Source: Aldrovandia affinis (taxonomy: Eukaryota > Chordata > Actinopteri > Notacanthiformes > Halosauridae). Taken from it: 64,000 nt of DNA. The notes under the pieces are model-generated. The model searched no databases, was not told where the DNA came from, and saw only the letters and a program-made list of their open reading frames with translations. Below, one piece after another: positions 1 to 12,645 of this stretch. Each line of letters begins with the position of its first letter. The stretch's first letter is position 1. Location of the stretch: positions 2,660,501-2,724,500 of the forward strand of contig JAINUG010000048.1 in the NCBI GenBank assembly GCA_029706075.1, given 5' to 3'. Position numbers and translations under genes: made by a program.

Positions 1-960
1 CACCAGCACTGAACATTTATACTGACTGTGACTGCAAAACCACATTTGCTGGCTTCAAGATGCCAAGAGCAAACACAAGGAACTTTCCCATATCAAAGAA
101 ATTCTGCCTTTTAAGCTGAGCTAAAAGCCTCTGTGCATATGTCAACAGAAGCATCGTTATCCTCAGAGGTCTCTGAGAGAATATTCAGAATGACATCTTG
201 ATTGTCCACAATACACTTCATCACTTCAAAATGGCTCATCCAGCAAATTTCTAACAGCCTTTTCAGAGAAGGTTCATTGTATCTTTGTGTTACGTAGTGG
301 TGATGAAATAGACCATGCAGTGAATTTGAAAGATCAAAAAACCTTTTTGCACATCGGTCTCCCTGAGTTAAATGTACAGTACAACTGCTAAATGTAACTG
401 GTGGTTCTGCAGCTTGTATGAGACACTGACTACATGCATGCTTTTGGAACCCTCTGTCACACTAAAGTGCCATTTTCCAGTTATTGAAACCTTGTTTGGT
501 AAAGACAGAATCTTTTCATTTGTGATCATGAAAATCCGACCAGGGAAACAAAAGCGCACATCGCGTTTAACGGAGTACTCCAACCATGGTCAGGACTGAT
601 ACTAGCTTTAAAGGTTCTCGCTGCCTGACCGGAAATGATCCATCTCGGATACGAATTTAAAACAGGTTGACGGTGTTTGTTTATTCATATTATCAACAAT
701 GTCACCGACATTGGTTCCACAAGCAACGCCTTTATCTTGGTTGCAACTGGTATGCGATCCAGTGGATGTATGGGGCGGCTCATTAACGGTAACATCAACC
801 TCGCTGACAGTGGTGATGGGTGTTACGGTTTCTTTCAGGGACACAGATCTTTTGACTCAGTTCCCTAAAAGGATTTGTTCATGGATTCGTTCACCAGTTC
901 CTTTGCGGCTATCGTTCAGATTCCTGCGAATGAGAGTTGTGCAGTGACTGGGTTCAACTC
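1..960 (-). pseudogene. Decayed hAT-type transposase with TTF/ZMYM-like zinc finger region (runs off left edge)
   Basis: Read on the minus strand, 583-368 holds a TTF-like stretch (RDVRFCFPGRIF). A second frame from about 360 to 115 reads RFFDLSNSLHGLF, then LLEICWMSHFEVMKC and NILSETSEDNDASVDICTEA. A third frame near 115-1 gives KRQNFFDMGKFLVFALGIL. The order and flavour match the TTF zinc finger followed by the DUF4371/hAT catalytic region of ZMYM1-like domesticated or mobile hAT proteins. Stops and at least two frame changes break it, and a large part of the middle is missing. The minus-strand stretch 844-608 may be the N-terminal region. The family call rests on remembered motif style, without alignment. 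The element continues left of position 1. Confidence 0.5.
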
Positions 961-1952
961 CGTCGATAAATATTCTTTAACTGAGTCAATCATTCAATTT
1001 AAATTTCGATTACATTTAAGGGACTGTGTAACAATAGGATAAATAAAAACAATGAAAACATAATATCAACAACAATGATAATATTTAATTGGTAACATGG
1101 ATCAAACAGCATAAAAATAAAAGCCTTTCATGGTTAATTTCTCAGATCAGAAGGAATCTCTTCAAATTAAAATATGATAAACAAATACTTGAAAGGACAA
1201 CCTTTGTAAGTAGACTACATATTACCAAGTGATCATTCACATGGACTAAAAATGTCCATTAATACATTTAGCCCATCTAGCTATTTATGTTGGCTAATTT
1301 AAGGTGTGACTTGCATTGTGTTTCCTGAATCATAGCCTACGTTGTTTATCAAGCTATCTGCACCAATGTTAAAACAATTTTGACCTCTAGAATTATCAAC
1401 AAAGTGGTGATACATTCATATAGCCTAGCATATCATGTTTGAATAAAGGAATATAATGATGTGGTTTCATTTCTTGAGTTAAGACTAGACCAAGTTTGCG
1501 ACTCTGCCTTAAAAAATATTGCGATGTCTCTGTTGGGAAATAGCCTCTTTCGTTCACTGTTTATTTATTTACTAATTGGGAGTAGGCTATAGGCTAAGCG
1601 TTTCTCAGATTTAACTGCTGGTCTAAGCAGCTAGTGTAAACCAGTTGCTTTTAATTGTATACTCTCAGGCAAGTTCGTCATTGCAATATGAAGACATTAT
1701 GGAGAGGGAGAGACGTAGAGCTGCAGCAAGGCTGGTCTCGGTTCCGGATCCGGAACTGCCTCGTGGAACGTGGAACAAGGAATGACAGCATGTCCAGTTC
1801 CAGTTCCTTCATGGATTCCTCCATTCCTTGATTACTTATCTAGAGATAGAGATGAGGAGACCGTCCAGTCCACATCTTGATGACTTGTGATAAGCAATAG
1901 CTGCGAAGTTTTTCGATTTATTTTATTTAGGGTTTCTTTTATTGTTATTATA

Positions 1953-1985
<33 letters not shown>

Positions 1986-3773
1986 GCGGTTAATTTTGCT
2001 GTCCCATGTACCCTTTATTGTATTTTAATTTTTGTTTCTTTCTCTGACTCCTGTATACCATGTATACTGTCTTGTCTGTCGTAACATTATTGTTTCTTGA
2101 AAAGTAGAAAATAAAAACAAAATATTACAAATTTATATATACAGTATATGTATTCAAAATTAATTAATTAAATTATTGCAATTTTGCAATCAAACTATTG
2201 CAATAAAGGAAGGAATCTTCCTTCAGGGTTTTGTACGCTCTGACTCCATTTAATTAACTTGGCTAACAAGTTGATTAACACAGGTAAGCTCCACGTGGAT
2301 GCTTGTTTAACTAGATTACTGTAGATAATATATGCTCACACTGGCCATAGGCCCCGCTGCTGTGAAGGGGGTGTGTCACTTACTGACATGACGCAATTCA
2401 AATGTAGAGGGTGTATAACATTCAAGTTTGGCAAATGTTGTTGAGCCATTTAGAAGTCAATTGTCTTTGTAACTATTTTGATAGGGTAGGCAATACGAAA
2501 GCTAGGTTTGGCACAGACCACCCTTGCACCTGTCTGTCACTGTCAAAATGCATGTCAAAATGATATTTCATTTAATGAGTCCACATTTCAACAGCTTTTA
2601 AAGTCACTCATTTAAAACCTTCATAATTGCTTCTAGGTGGAAAACCGAAAATGTTATTTTAACTTTAAAACTTTTAATCATTTAAAATAATATATGTCCT
2701 TAATTTCTATAAAACAACAGAAATTAATGTTTGGAGGGTTTTTTGTTGTTGTTGTTTGATCCATTTTAATGCAATATTCTAAGGGTGAGAAGACAAGAAA
2801 ATTCCAGAGGCAGTGGTCAGGTATGCAGCCCTGACCTGCGAACAGGAGAAACAGTTTATCTCTATCTGGTGCTGTGTCTACAGATGCGTGGGTGGTCACA
2901 CAGCAGGCTACCATTTCCAGACACACTGCTTGTCACCTCTCGAAACACGCCATCTGGCTCAACCTGCGCACTGACCCCAATTGTCACTGGGCTGTTGCAG
3001 ATGCACGGCATGTGAGAACAACACTGGTATGCAATATTTTAATCTCAGCATTATGAATTTGGGATTATTATGAATGCTATGTCACTGACTCTGCAATGCA
3101 CATTTGTTAAAAAAAACAAGCCACAGTGTCTGTAAGAAGGGCACATTTTGGCGAATTGCTCTGCTTTTAATATAGTCAGTTGGCAGTAGAGAGAGCAGCT
3201 GTTTTCTAGAAATGTGTGTGTGTGTTGACATTACTGTTTGGTCCTCTCAAAGCCATGCAGGGAAAAGCTCCAGCAGCTATCAGAGGTTACATTGCAGCTG
3301 GTGATTGTCTGGTTGGGCTACAACGGCTGACGAAGACTCTGGGGTTTTGGAGGGTTTAGGAGCCTTTGCATTAGCACCTCACGGTGGGATGGAGGCTAAG
3401 TTACATTTCATTTGTACAGGACTGGCAATCCCACCATACTGAAGAGCTCAGGTTAAGCCTCCTTTTAGCTTTCCATTCAGAGTTTAAGAGTATCACAGAC
3501 AGCACCTCACCACTAAGTCAGTTAAGGGCAGTGGCTTTAAAAACTGACAAGATTTCTGCAGCTGGATGATGAGTCCTAAATGAGATGCAAAGCCCATGCC
3601 TATGTCCTGAAAGGCAATGTTATTTTCAATGTCATCCACAAAGTCTTAGTGAGCCCTCGTGAAATCATTAGCAGACTTGCAATGCTTATGAAGACGGGCT
3701 CCCAGGAAACACAAGGGATGACAAAGAACTGGAAGAAGAATGGCGAGGGGTTCCAACACAGAACCCTGCTCTT
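961..3773. other. Gene-free AT-rich stretch
   Basis: No supported gene. The stretch holds a (TTG)n microsatellite at 1951-1987 and AT-rich sequence. Short open frames at 2785-3056 and 3384-3789 have no recognisable domain. The block 3240-3770 could be an old transposon copy, but I could not name it. Confidence 0.6.
1951..1987. repeat. (TTG)n microsatellite
   Basis: About a dozen uninterrupted TTG units on the plus strand, followed by a TTGCGG variant. It produces a spurious valine-rich reading frame. Confidence 0.95.
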
Positions 3774-3884
3774 TTGTTTTTTCTTTTAAACCATTTTATT
3801 GCCCCAGTTGTGTCCCTGCTGAGTTACTGCTGTGAGACAGTAGCAGTATCCCACAATCCAGTGACTGTTTTCCACCTCACATGC

Positions 3885-4060
3885 TACAAGTGGCTTACAG
3901 GAGAGCTAGCACCGATCAATGGAGGGTCATATCTCTCAATGACAACAACTGATAGCCCAATAGGTTTCACATTGCAAGGAGCTAATGCAGTGGTAACCCA
4001 AAGAACCCTAGCTTTACACAGTAGTCTCCCAGTCCTGGCCATGCTCATGATATAGCTGAG
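3885..4060. repeat. Dispersed repeat family R1, copy 1
   Basis: The segment around CTACAAGTGGCTTACAGGAG, then TCTCAATGACAACAACTG and GCTAATGCAGTGGTAACCC, recurs with divergence at 54350-54560 and 63500-63700 in the same orientation. The shared core is about 170-200 bp. I see no RNA polymerase III boxes or coding capacity, and the family is unidentified. Confidence 0.6.
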
Positions 4061-4279
4061 GCACAAACCTGTGATGCCTTGGCTATAGGTCCCAGCCTGT
4101 ACTCATGATGGAAACCTTTACAAATTGAACCATTTTTAAACCTTCCTGTGCATGCAGCAGTCAGACAAGGGAGCGACCCAGAGATAGCCATAGCAGCTCT
4201 TCTCTGTATGTCAGCAAGTGCATTCATCACAGTGCCTAAATGATCTGACAGCGCATAATCTGGCTAAAACCGGGAGTAA

Positions 4280-5030
4280 TGGTCAGTGAGACCAAAGTTG
4301 AGCTTTTTGGCCATTTGGCTTTAGTGTCAAAGAAGGGCACCTATGTTGGACATAACCTATACCTACAGTGAAATATGATGATGGATCTTGGATGTTTTGG
4401 GGCTGTTTTACATCTACTGGTCCTGGGGATCTTTTTAAGGTCAATGCAATCATGAACTCCAGCAAGTACCATGACATTTTGGCCAAAAATCTCTGTCAGG
4501 AAGCTGAAACGTGGCTGCCAATGGATCTTTTAGCAAGACAATGATCCTAAGCACACCTCAAAATCAAACAAGGAATGGTTAACTTACCACAACATTACTT
4601 TTTTTTGTTGCAATGGCCATCTCAGTCTCCATACTTGACCCTGATCAAAAATGTGTAGTTTGAATTGAAGAGGGCAGTCCATAAACATAGACCAAAGGAT
4701 CTGAAGGATCTTGAAAGATTCTGTATGGAGGAATTGTCAAAGATCCCCCCAACATGTTCACCAATCTCATAAAACACTATAGAAGACAACATGTTAATAG
4801 TTTTATTTTTGTTGGATTTTTATTTAAAATAATTATTAGGGGTGTGATTAATTGGGACACATATATTTTGGGGGGAAGAAATTACTTGTTAAACAAAATC
4901 TTTTTTCTGAGCAATTGTATCAGTTTGTAATTTTTTAGCATACAATATAGATCAGTAGCTGTATTGTGTATTTTATACAGCCTTTTCTGCTCATCTTTTT
5001 CAAGGATGTGAATAATTTTGTAATATATAT
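4280..5030 (+). pseudogene. Degenerate Tc1-like transposase remnant
   Basis: Plus-strand translation across several frames gives Tc1-family fragments: GSWMFWGCF near 4385, a corrupted QQDNDPKHT region near 4530 and a corrupted DLNPIENVW region near 4640. The family uses a DD34E triad to cut and paste at TA. The second acidic position falls beside a stop and the glutamate region is altered, so it cannot be active. Terminal repeats are not clear. The right side ends at a TA-rich tract where further Tc1-type elements begin. Confidence 0.65.
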
Positions 5031-5031
5031 A

Positions 5032-5233
5032 CACTACCGGTCAAAAGTTTTAGAACACCCCCATTTTCCAGTTTTTACTGAAATTTTCCATTTTTGGTAA
5101 CCTAAAATTTTTTTATACCTCTGCCAGTTTACCGCTTACCTTTGTACCATTTTAGGTTATTCACTGGACTTGAACTGCTTAAATTTCAGTAAAAACTGGA
5201 AAATGGGGGTGTTCTAAAAACCTTTGACCGGTA

Positions 5234-5236
<3 letters not shown>
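5032..5236. mobile_element. Tc1-type MITE, 205 bp, almost wholly inverted repeat
   Basis: It starts CACTACCGGTCAAAAG after a TA and ends as the near-perfect inverse, CCGGTAGTG. The arms include TTTTAGAACACCCCCATTTT and its complement and cover most of the element, so it would fold into one long hairpin. There is no coding sequence. The right flank is TG rather than TA, a small decay of the target duplication. Confidence 0.85.
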
Positions 5237-5274
<38 letters not shown>

Positions 5275-5288
5275 CAGTGGAATATATA

Positions 5289-5847
5289 CACTACCGTTCA
5301 AAAGTTTGGGGTCACCTTCCATCTGGACTATGGCTAATCGGGCACTCCTTCATTCTTCAGCAAGATAACGACCCGAAACACACCTTGAAGTTGTGCAAGA
5401 ACTATCTGGTGAAGGAGGAATGTGAACAACAACTCAAACTAAAGACCTGGCCTGCCCAGTGTCCAGACCTCAATCCCATAGAACCTGTATGGGACAAACT
5501 GGAAAGGAAAGGAAGAGTCAAAGCAAAGCAACCCACAAGTTTATCTGGGAATTGCTGCAGGATAGCTGGGAAAACATGTCGGGTGATTTCCTGCTAAAAC
5601 TTATTAACCGAATGGCCATTGTTTGTGAGGCTATTCTCACGCCAAAGGGTGACTATTTTGAGGAATCTAAGATTCAATTTTCAATATAATTTTCTTGAAC
5701 ATTTCTTTGATGTTCATTTTGTTCATTGTTACATGTGTTTTTTGTCATTTTAAAGTATTTACAGAAATGTATACGGTGTAAAGCATTGTCAATTATGAGA
5801 TAAAAAATAGTTTCCAGCAGGTGACCCCAAACTTTTGAACGGTAGTG
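5289..5847 (+). mobile_element. Internally deleted Tc1-like transposon
   Basis: Inverted termini of about 29 bp (CACTACCGTTCAAAAGTTTG and complement) are flanked exactly by TA at 5287-5288 and 5848-5849. The interior keeps only the C-terminal transposase on the plus strand, about 5340-5690. It has the second catalytic aspartate in LQQDNDPKHT and the glutamate in CPDLNPIEPVWDKL, then a frame change near 5530. The N-terminal DNA-binding domain and the first catalytic aspartate are deleted, so it is non-autonomous. Confidence 0.88.
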
Positions 5848-5849
5848 TA

Positions 5850-6389
5850 CACAAGTCTTATAATTCTGAGTCCACTACCAAGATCTGTTTGTTTTCATCA
5901 ATCATCAAAAACTAACACAACATTTTTACTCAGGAGAACAATTTGACCCCTAACTACTTCAATAAGCTCTGCCAACATAATTACAAACAACTGCAAAAAC
6001 CTTTGCAAAGGAAGTGTCCTCTTTAAAGATTAAAGTACCTGCAGAAGCAACAAGAACACATAGAGGACCATATTAATTAAGTCAATATTAATTGTTACAA
6101 GACCAATACAACTCACACTGTGTATTAGGAGTGTCCATGTTTAAAACTTAAATGAAAAATAAGGTGTCACAATATTTTGAGGAAATGAAAGGCAATGGTA
6201 TGCAAACTAAATATTTATAGATATTTCAATTTCATACCATCCTTTCTCAAACATTTTTTTATTTGTATCAGTGTTTTATGACATTCTTGAATAACAAATT
6301 CCACATGATTAAAACTTTTGTGTTAGTTTTTGATGAACGATGAAAACAAACAGATCTTGGTAGTGGACTCAGACTTTTGGACCCCACTG
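5850..6389. mobile_element. Tc1-type MITE with about 70-bp inverted termini
   Basis: The left arm carries GAGTCCACTACCAAGATCTG and continues through CATCAAAAACTAACACAA. The same sequence appears inverted at about 6320-6380, ending GGACCCCACTG before TA. The left end shares its TA with the preceding element at 5848-5849, so the two insertions abut. The interior is AT-rich and non-coding. Confidence 0.75.
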
Positions 6390-9009
6390 TATATATATAT
6401 ATATATATATATATAGCCAGATTATGCGCTATAAATATATATCATGTCCCTCCAAACCACAAAAGGAATGTGTAAATATTAGTAAGAGATTACTCAGCAC
6501 ACTGTGCTAAATCGATGGAATGTTTTGTTTTATCATTCAATAGAGATGATTAAATCCTGCACAAGGTGCTCTGGATCCCTTAATCAATTCTGACGAGAGA
6601 CATTGTCAGTTTTTCTTGAAGAAGAACTTGCGTCATATCACTATTCTACCTCATGCAAGCATGCCTTTTTCCCCCTCCTGAAATAATGGTTACTATTATT
6701 TCACCACCCACCTTACTATTTCAGCCTGTATCAGATTTTGTGATATTAAATATATGTGCACTAATCCATTGCTTAATGTATGCTGATTAACACAATGAGA
6801 TTCTTAATTTTTCTTTGTGCCCTTAGATGCTTAATCACTCACAGCAATGCTTTGTGGGATAGATATGCAGTTTAGGGGAGGCAGCAAGTGGTCTGCAAAA
6901 TGAGCATGTGCCCTCTCTCCATCTCGCTCTCACCCTCATGTCTCTCTCCTCTGGTTCTTTTTTTGTCCCTGCTCATCCTCGACATCTCTCTCCATCGTTC
7001 TGCCTCTATCGCTCTGTCTCCCTCTCTCTCCCTCTCAGACAGAAACATCTGCACAAAGTGATGTGATGGCTTTAATTGCCTGCCCTCAGAGACACACAGA
7101 TCACAGCCGATGCTGGGAGCACACGGGGGGGGGGGATTACTGGGCCGTTCTGATTGGGGCCAATGTGAAAAAATAGCATACAAGGAAAAGGTTACAAAAG
7201 CAACATACTAATTCTGGTCATTCCTACTCCAACACTCCCCCCACCCCAACCCCTGCAAGTAGCTCATCGATCCTGGGCTTTCACAAAGGCAGCCCTCGTC
7301 AGACTCACTGTCCACTCAGCTGTGGATGCATAAAGTAGAAAATTACACAAGACTGTTGCTCAGCAACATACAAAAGCTCTGTAGCAACATGCCACTGTGA
7401 TTTCTAGCTCTGGACGCCCTCGTCCAACCGTGCCCCTCAGCCCCTGACTCCATCATGAGGCAAGTGGCCTGATAAGATTCTCGGACCATTGAGCAGTACA
7501 GTGAGAGTGCAGGCGCAGTGTTCCAGTCACTGGATCCACTCTGTTTTCTATCAGGAAAACTAGACAATGCTCCTTAACACAAATTAGGCAGTGCATGGTT
7601 TATTTATTTATTTATTTATTTTTTTTTGGGGGTGTGTGTGGAGGGGGGATTGGCGCATGTGGCGCATCTCCTTTTGGAAGTCCTTGGATATTTTAATCCT
7701 GAGGTATCGGTCAAATACAGAGAGGGTGGGGCCGTTTTTGTGCCACAACATCACAGCAGTAGAAAACAGTGTGTAGTGAAAAGAGTCCTGAAACAGCACA
7801 CAGCCACAGCTGTAAGCTTTATCCCCAACTGAAGTTGCTGGCTATTTGCAATTAAAGGGAATGTCACATTTTCGGGCAACAAGCGAGCCTTAAACGCATG
7901 CCGATATTAGCAGAGCCCAGATTTCGGGCAGACTGCTGATGATTTGCAGATCAGAGCCAAGAACATGTCTAAGCTTCGCTGTCTCCTATGAAAGGGGAGA
8001 CATGGGCTTTTGATGGATTCACTCACCATGGCCTACACATCACGGTGGTATTAATATCAATATCCAAAAGGTTGCCTAGGCCAATTTTTGTTACAATCTA
8101 TATTAAATGAATCTATACTAACCCTATTGGATTTATCCCTTACCATCCCTCAGTGAGGACCAAGACCCCAGCTGATATTTAATCAGAAATGTGATGCTGC
8201 TTCTAATGAGAAAACCTGGTGTGTAGCAGAGGTTAGTATAAGGGATATTATATGGTTGGTTATGTCAAGGGTCATTTGGCTACTGAGTGATTCAGAGAGT
8301 AAAGGTGGTTGCCTCAAACACAGGCTGGGCTATCTAGCCTGTTTAGAAATGACAGGATCGTGCCCAGACTATGCCGTGACCATAGTGGTGGGACACAATT
8401 GGCTTCATCACACCGGGGTAGGGTGGGTTTTATTTGGCCAGGCTTCCCTGGGTTATGTTGTCATCGGAGAGAGATGCGATGCTATCTCTCTGTAGTACCA
8501 AGTGGAAAATAGTCACTGGCTTGTACACTGGTGCACTGGAGCACTGCGCAGGACTCAGCTGTAGTGAGTGATACTGCAGGGTGCAGGTGGGTGAAGCAGT
8601 AAGTCAAGAGGCACAAGTGGTAATTACAAATTTGGGATGAAAATTCACCAGACAATACATAAATGGAAACAGCCCACCTGATCAACTAAAGTTTCTTCCA
8701 CCATATATATATATTGTTATTTGGTGAAATGAAGAGGCATCACAGAAAGATAGTCATTTAAATATTATCTTAAATAACAACATTTTCACAGATATAATTT
8801 TCCATTTTCAATTTCTAAGAATTGAGTTGTCATGTTTCTCACTGCCAGGGAACACACACTTCACATTTCCTGCTCTTCAGCTTTCTTCACAAAAGGCGTG
8901 CCTTATTGGATGAAAAGTCTTAATGAATCAGGGAGGATGTTATCTTAAAGACTCCATCAGTTGTCCCCATCAGTAGCATTACTTATTTTAGCTTGCACAC
9001 CTTATAGAC
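6390..9009. other. Gene-free region with CT-rich and possibly conserved noncoding blocks
   Basis: It begins with (TA)n at 6391-6414. A CT-rich tract runs 6910-7040 and a G-run lies at 7127-7135. No coding sequence is supportable. The blocks 7040-7120 and 7840-8050 have balanced composition, low repetitiveness and homeodomain-like AATTA/TAAT words, which is how vertebrate conserved noncoding elements often look. That is impression only. Confidence 0.5.
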
Positions 9010-9339
9010 CAGGGGTCTTCAAGTAAAATTCAAAGAGGTCCAGTTAGATAAAATGGCCTCAAGCCAAGGTCCGGTGGTGCGAGGCACGTAACGGCGCCCC
9101 ATTTTCTGTCGACGGGGGGGGTGCTACGCGAAAAAAGCTGAGACCAGATCATTTATTTCGCGGACCGGGGGGTGCTACGCGGAAAAAAAGCTGCACGGGG
9201 GGTGCGCGAGGAAATAATGCGCCCCTCGGAACCGGTCCGTTCACCAAGTTGTTTGAATTTATCGGTTTTTGGACGCGGTCCGGATAGGACGGCTTCTGGG
9301 TCCGGACCCGGACCGCGGTCCGCCTGTTAGTGACCCCTG
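9010..9339. mobile_element. Non-autonomous hAT element, 330 bp, GC-rich interior
   Basis: The termini are CAGGGGTC at 9010 and GACCCCTG at 9339. They are flanked by 8-bp direct repeats TTATAGAC (9002-9009) and TTATATAC (9340-9347), 7 of 8 matching, which fits hAT insertion. The interior is unusually GC- and CpG-rich for the window and contains a repeated word (GGGGGGTGCTACGCG) twice. No transposase is encoded. Confidence 0.8.
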
Positions 9340-10212
9340 TTATATACAATTTTGCTCTGTTGTTCGTCTTTAACTGTGAGGCCCTGTCAGATGTCCTCAT
9401 AAAGAATCAAGGAATGTGAGTCACTCCCTGATCCGAGCCCTCTCAAGCTTCCCTGGAACGGGGGGCAGCGGAGTGGCCTTTAAGGAAAGCAGCCTGTAAT
9501 CCGATAATTGATAATCTGCTAAATAAAAAAAGAAAAGAAAAACAGTCACAAAAATGTCCGCCTCGTGCATGTTGAGTGCATTGACCTTTCCTGGGTCTGT
9601 GATGGGAGGCGAGGCGACTCATTTATAAAGATTTAATTAGTTGTGCTTGGGGGTAGAGGCTGAGAGAGAAAGAGAGAGAGAGACAGAGAAAGAGAGAGAG
9701 ACACACAATCGTGCTGGCTGACATGAGACACTACTGTTTTCCCGTTCAACTGCATCAGAGACAAGAAGATGTTCTTTTGCTCCCCCAGTGTTAAATTTGT
9801 CTTACTTGGCTTTGAGGGAGAAAAGTTGAATGACACTGGGGTGATTACTGTTGTTTTCGAGTACAAAATGTGCTGTCTAGCTTGAAGAAATCCCTTCTGT
9901 TCGGAATGTGTAGCCAATGAGTGCTGTGAGGGCAGCACACAAAAAAAACATGTTTTTGCACAGTTGCCATTTTGTTATTTTGTTATTTACCCCTCAGAAA
10001 GTAAATACTTACATTTCTGTTAAACTGTGTTGCGGTCAGTCAGGTGAAATTCATATCCAATACAAATTGTATCAGTGGTAAGGTTTGACAACAACAATGA
10101 GGGAAGGAGCATCAATACACAGCTGTGGGAGTCTGTGTCACAACTCACAGTCACTTTAAAAGCACTGATCCAGTTTCACAAATCACAGCCATGTTAAAAA
10201 CACTGATCCAGC
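9340..10212. other. Noncoding stretch with (GA)n tract
   Basis: No gene seen. A GA-rich tract lies at 9661-9702. The segment 9400-9640 is non-repetitive with TAAT-type words and could be regulatory. The open frames here are not protein-like. Confidence 0.5.
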
Positions 10213-10593
10213 AGGCCTCCCGCGTGGTCCAGTGGTTACAACGTTCGACGCTGGCCACGGCGAAAGGGGTTCAATCCCACCGGCCGCGGCAGAGTCGGCT
10301 CTTGCCGGGAGTGCCACCGGGGGTGGTGATTGGCTGTCCGCTCCAGGGAGGGCGGAGGGAAGCCGACAGGACGTTCGCTGTGCATAGGAGTGGCGCTCTA
10401 GTACTGGGTTACAGTCGATGGCCGGGCAAGTGCCGTCTCAGAGGCGACGATACTTCACCTTCGTCACTACCGGTCACAGGGCTACGGCAGCAAACTCACA
10501 TTACTAGGGGGGGATTGACTTGAAAATAGCGGGTGTAATTGGCTACCAAAATGGGAGAAAATCAGAAACAAAACCTTAAAAAAAAAAAAGTTA
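10213..10593 (+). mobile_element. tRNA-derived SINE (family A) with intact target duplication
   Basis: The head carries an A-box-like TGGTCCAGTGGTTA and a B-box-like GGTTCAATCCC, marking tRNA ancestry. A roughly 300-bp body follows, ending TGGGAGAAAATCAGAAAC and an A-run. The flanks are direct repeats AACACTGATCCAGC at 10199-10212 and 10594-10607, a classic target-primed duplication. Related copies lie at 41880-42215 (plus) and 62825-63162 (minus). Movement would depend on a LINE partner. Confidence 0.85.
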
Positions 10594-12439
10594 AACACTG
10601 ATCCAGCCACTGATCTAAGGTCAGCATCCCCTGTTTATATTAAAGGATGATCCTCGATCAGTTGTTAGGGACAAAGAGTATCCAAGACAATAGGATAGGA
10701 TTTCAGTGCCATTGTTTGTGTTGCCGTTATACTGAAAAAATTCATACCCAATCAAGAATGAACAAACTCTCAGATCCTGCGCATAGGTAATATAGTTCAG
10801 AGGAAACAGTCTTTGGGGCCCAACAAAGCAATAAGATGATCAACCAAAAAACAGCGCAAAAGACAATCAGTGAAGGCCTTCTTTCCCTCATCCTGCAAAA
10901 CGAGGTGACGACACAACCAAGAACTTAAAACTGTTCTCCCAAAAGAGAGAAATGCACTTTCTTCCTATGGCACTCTTTCACAATCCATTTATAGGTTGCA
11001 GCCTGCACAGGTGTAACAATCCACCAATGAAATGACAGCAAGAGGAATCCACACAGCTGCATTTTCCCAGATGAGTACTTAACACACTGGGGCATTGTGC
11101 AACAAGGGAATAAACTGCCATTATGTTCACAGAATATAAAAATAGAGAATGACTATTTGAGAATATATGCTGTATTTCAATTTAGTAGTAGTTTTTGTAT
11201 TATTATGATACTCTAGAAATAAATATATAAATCACCAGCACAATTAATACATCATTTCATTGCATTACACTGATAATCAGTTCATCATTATATTACATTA
11301 CTTTGCAATAAACAATCATGACTTCCACAAGCGTCACAGTGTATTACTCAAGAATGCTACACAACAATTACATTTTTAATTGACTCATAAAGTTGCGCTG
11401 TCACTAACAATTATCTTTTCTCTTCTCACATGGACCCAGACCTCTTCAGATGTAATCACTGCTCAATGACTTAACGAGTGCATATGTTAACAGATTTATT
11501 CCCTTCACTGATAACTTCCTTTTATTAGTTACGGATTAGAGGCACTGTTGGATGATGACCATGGTAGAAACAGGAGAAAATCACAAAGGTGGGGACACAG
11601 GGGGCAGAATAGTGGTTAAAGCACTCAGCCAGGAGGCTGTTCTGAAGACCATATGGCAGGAAAGGTTTAGAAACAGCCAATTAAAGTCCTACCAGTTTAG
11701 GAGCAGCAGGACACAGCATTTTCCTAGTTTGTTAAACTTGCCTCTCCATCACAGTAATCCAAGGTGGTCCAGAGAAACGTAAGACGCGATGTTTACTTAC
11801 TGGATACATTGGGCAGTTATTATTTTGTAATTAGTGGAATATTGAAATGCGTGATTTATCTCCGCGAATTGTACCGAACGGTCACTTTATGTTTGTTTAT
11901 ACTGGTAATCGTTTCTTAGCATTGTAATCGGAGGCCGGATTATTATGTACGTTCTCAAACCCGGGGATATTGTTTGTTGGTATCTTGTGGTGGCCTGTTA
12001 TTTATATTATTATTATCTGTTATGAGTGAACTGTTATTACACCTTGCTTTGCTTAATTGCAGAACCACACACACACACACACACACCCGCACAAGTTCTA
12101 TTGCATTAAAGGGCAATAAGTGGATGATCTGTCTTGAGTCATTATTTACAGCAAGCCTTCATAAAGAGGGCATTCTGATAGATGTGATTATAAAGTGTAG
12201 CCAGTTAGCAGTTTTGAGCCTGCAACAGAATGGCTCAAACCCTAGGTGGCCTGTTGCAGCCATGGGCAAGGCACTTGCCTGAGTCTCTCCAGTGAAAATG
12301 CATCAGTTGAAATGGATTACAGAATGTGTCAGGTGTAAAATGCCCAGAGCCTATTCATCCGTGGCAATACTCCACAGTATCTGCTCAATGATCTGATATG
12401 TGCTTTCACTGTTCAGTGTTGTGACAGTGGTAAATTACA

Positions 12440-12645
12440 GTAATTATTTGCTTGGCAGACACTCTTAATCAGGGTGACTTACGTAGTGGACATTTCTGTG
12501 TGTTATCCATTTGTGCAGCTGAATATATTTACAGAAGCAGTTCAGGTTAAGCACCTTGCATTATGACAACAGTACCCTGACTGGGATTTAAACCAGCAAC
12601 TCACATGGTGAGTTCCTTAGCTGCTGTGTCACAGTACTGCCCAGA
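12440..12645 (-). mobile_element. Old SINE remnant with L2-type tail
   Basis: The plus-strand order GGCAGACACTCTTAATCAGGG, then GTTAAGCACCTTGC and GGGATTTAAACCAGCAACTC, is a diverged version of the common fish SINE unit read from its LINE-derived tail towards a tRNA-like head. A better copy lies at 37062-37205. There are no clear flanking duplications. Confidence 0.5.

Noticed and set aside
10125..10523. 132-codon Arg/Gly-rich frame
   Set aside because: It is the body of SINE family A; the same frame breaks in the copies at 41880 and 62825.
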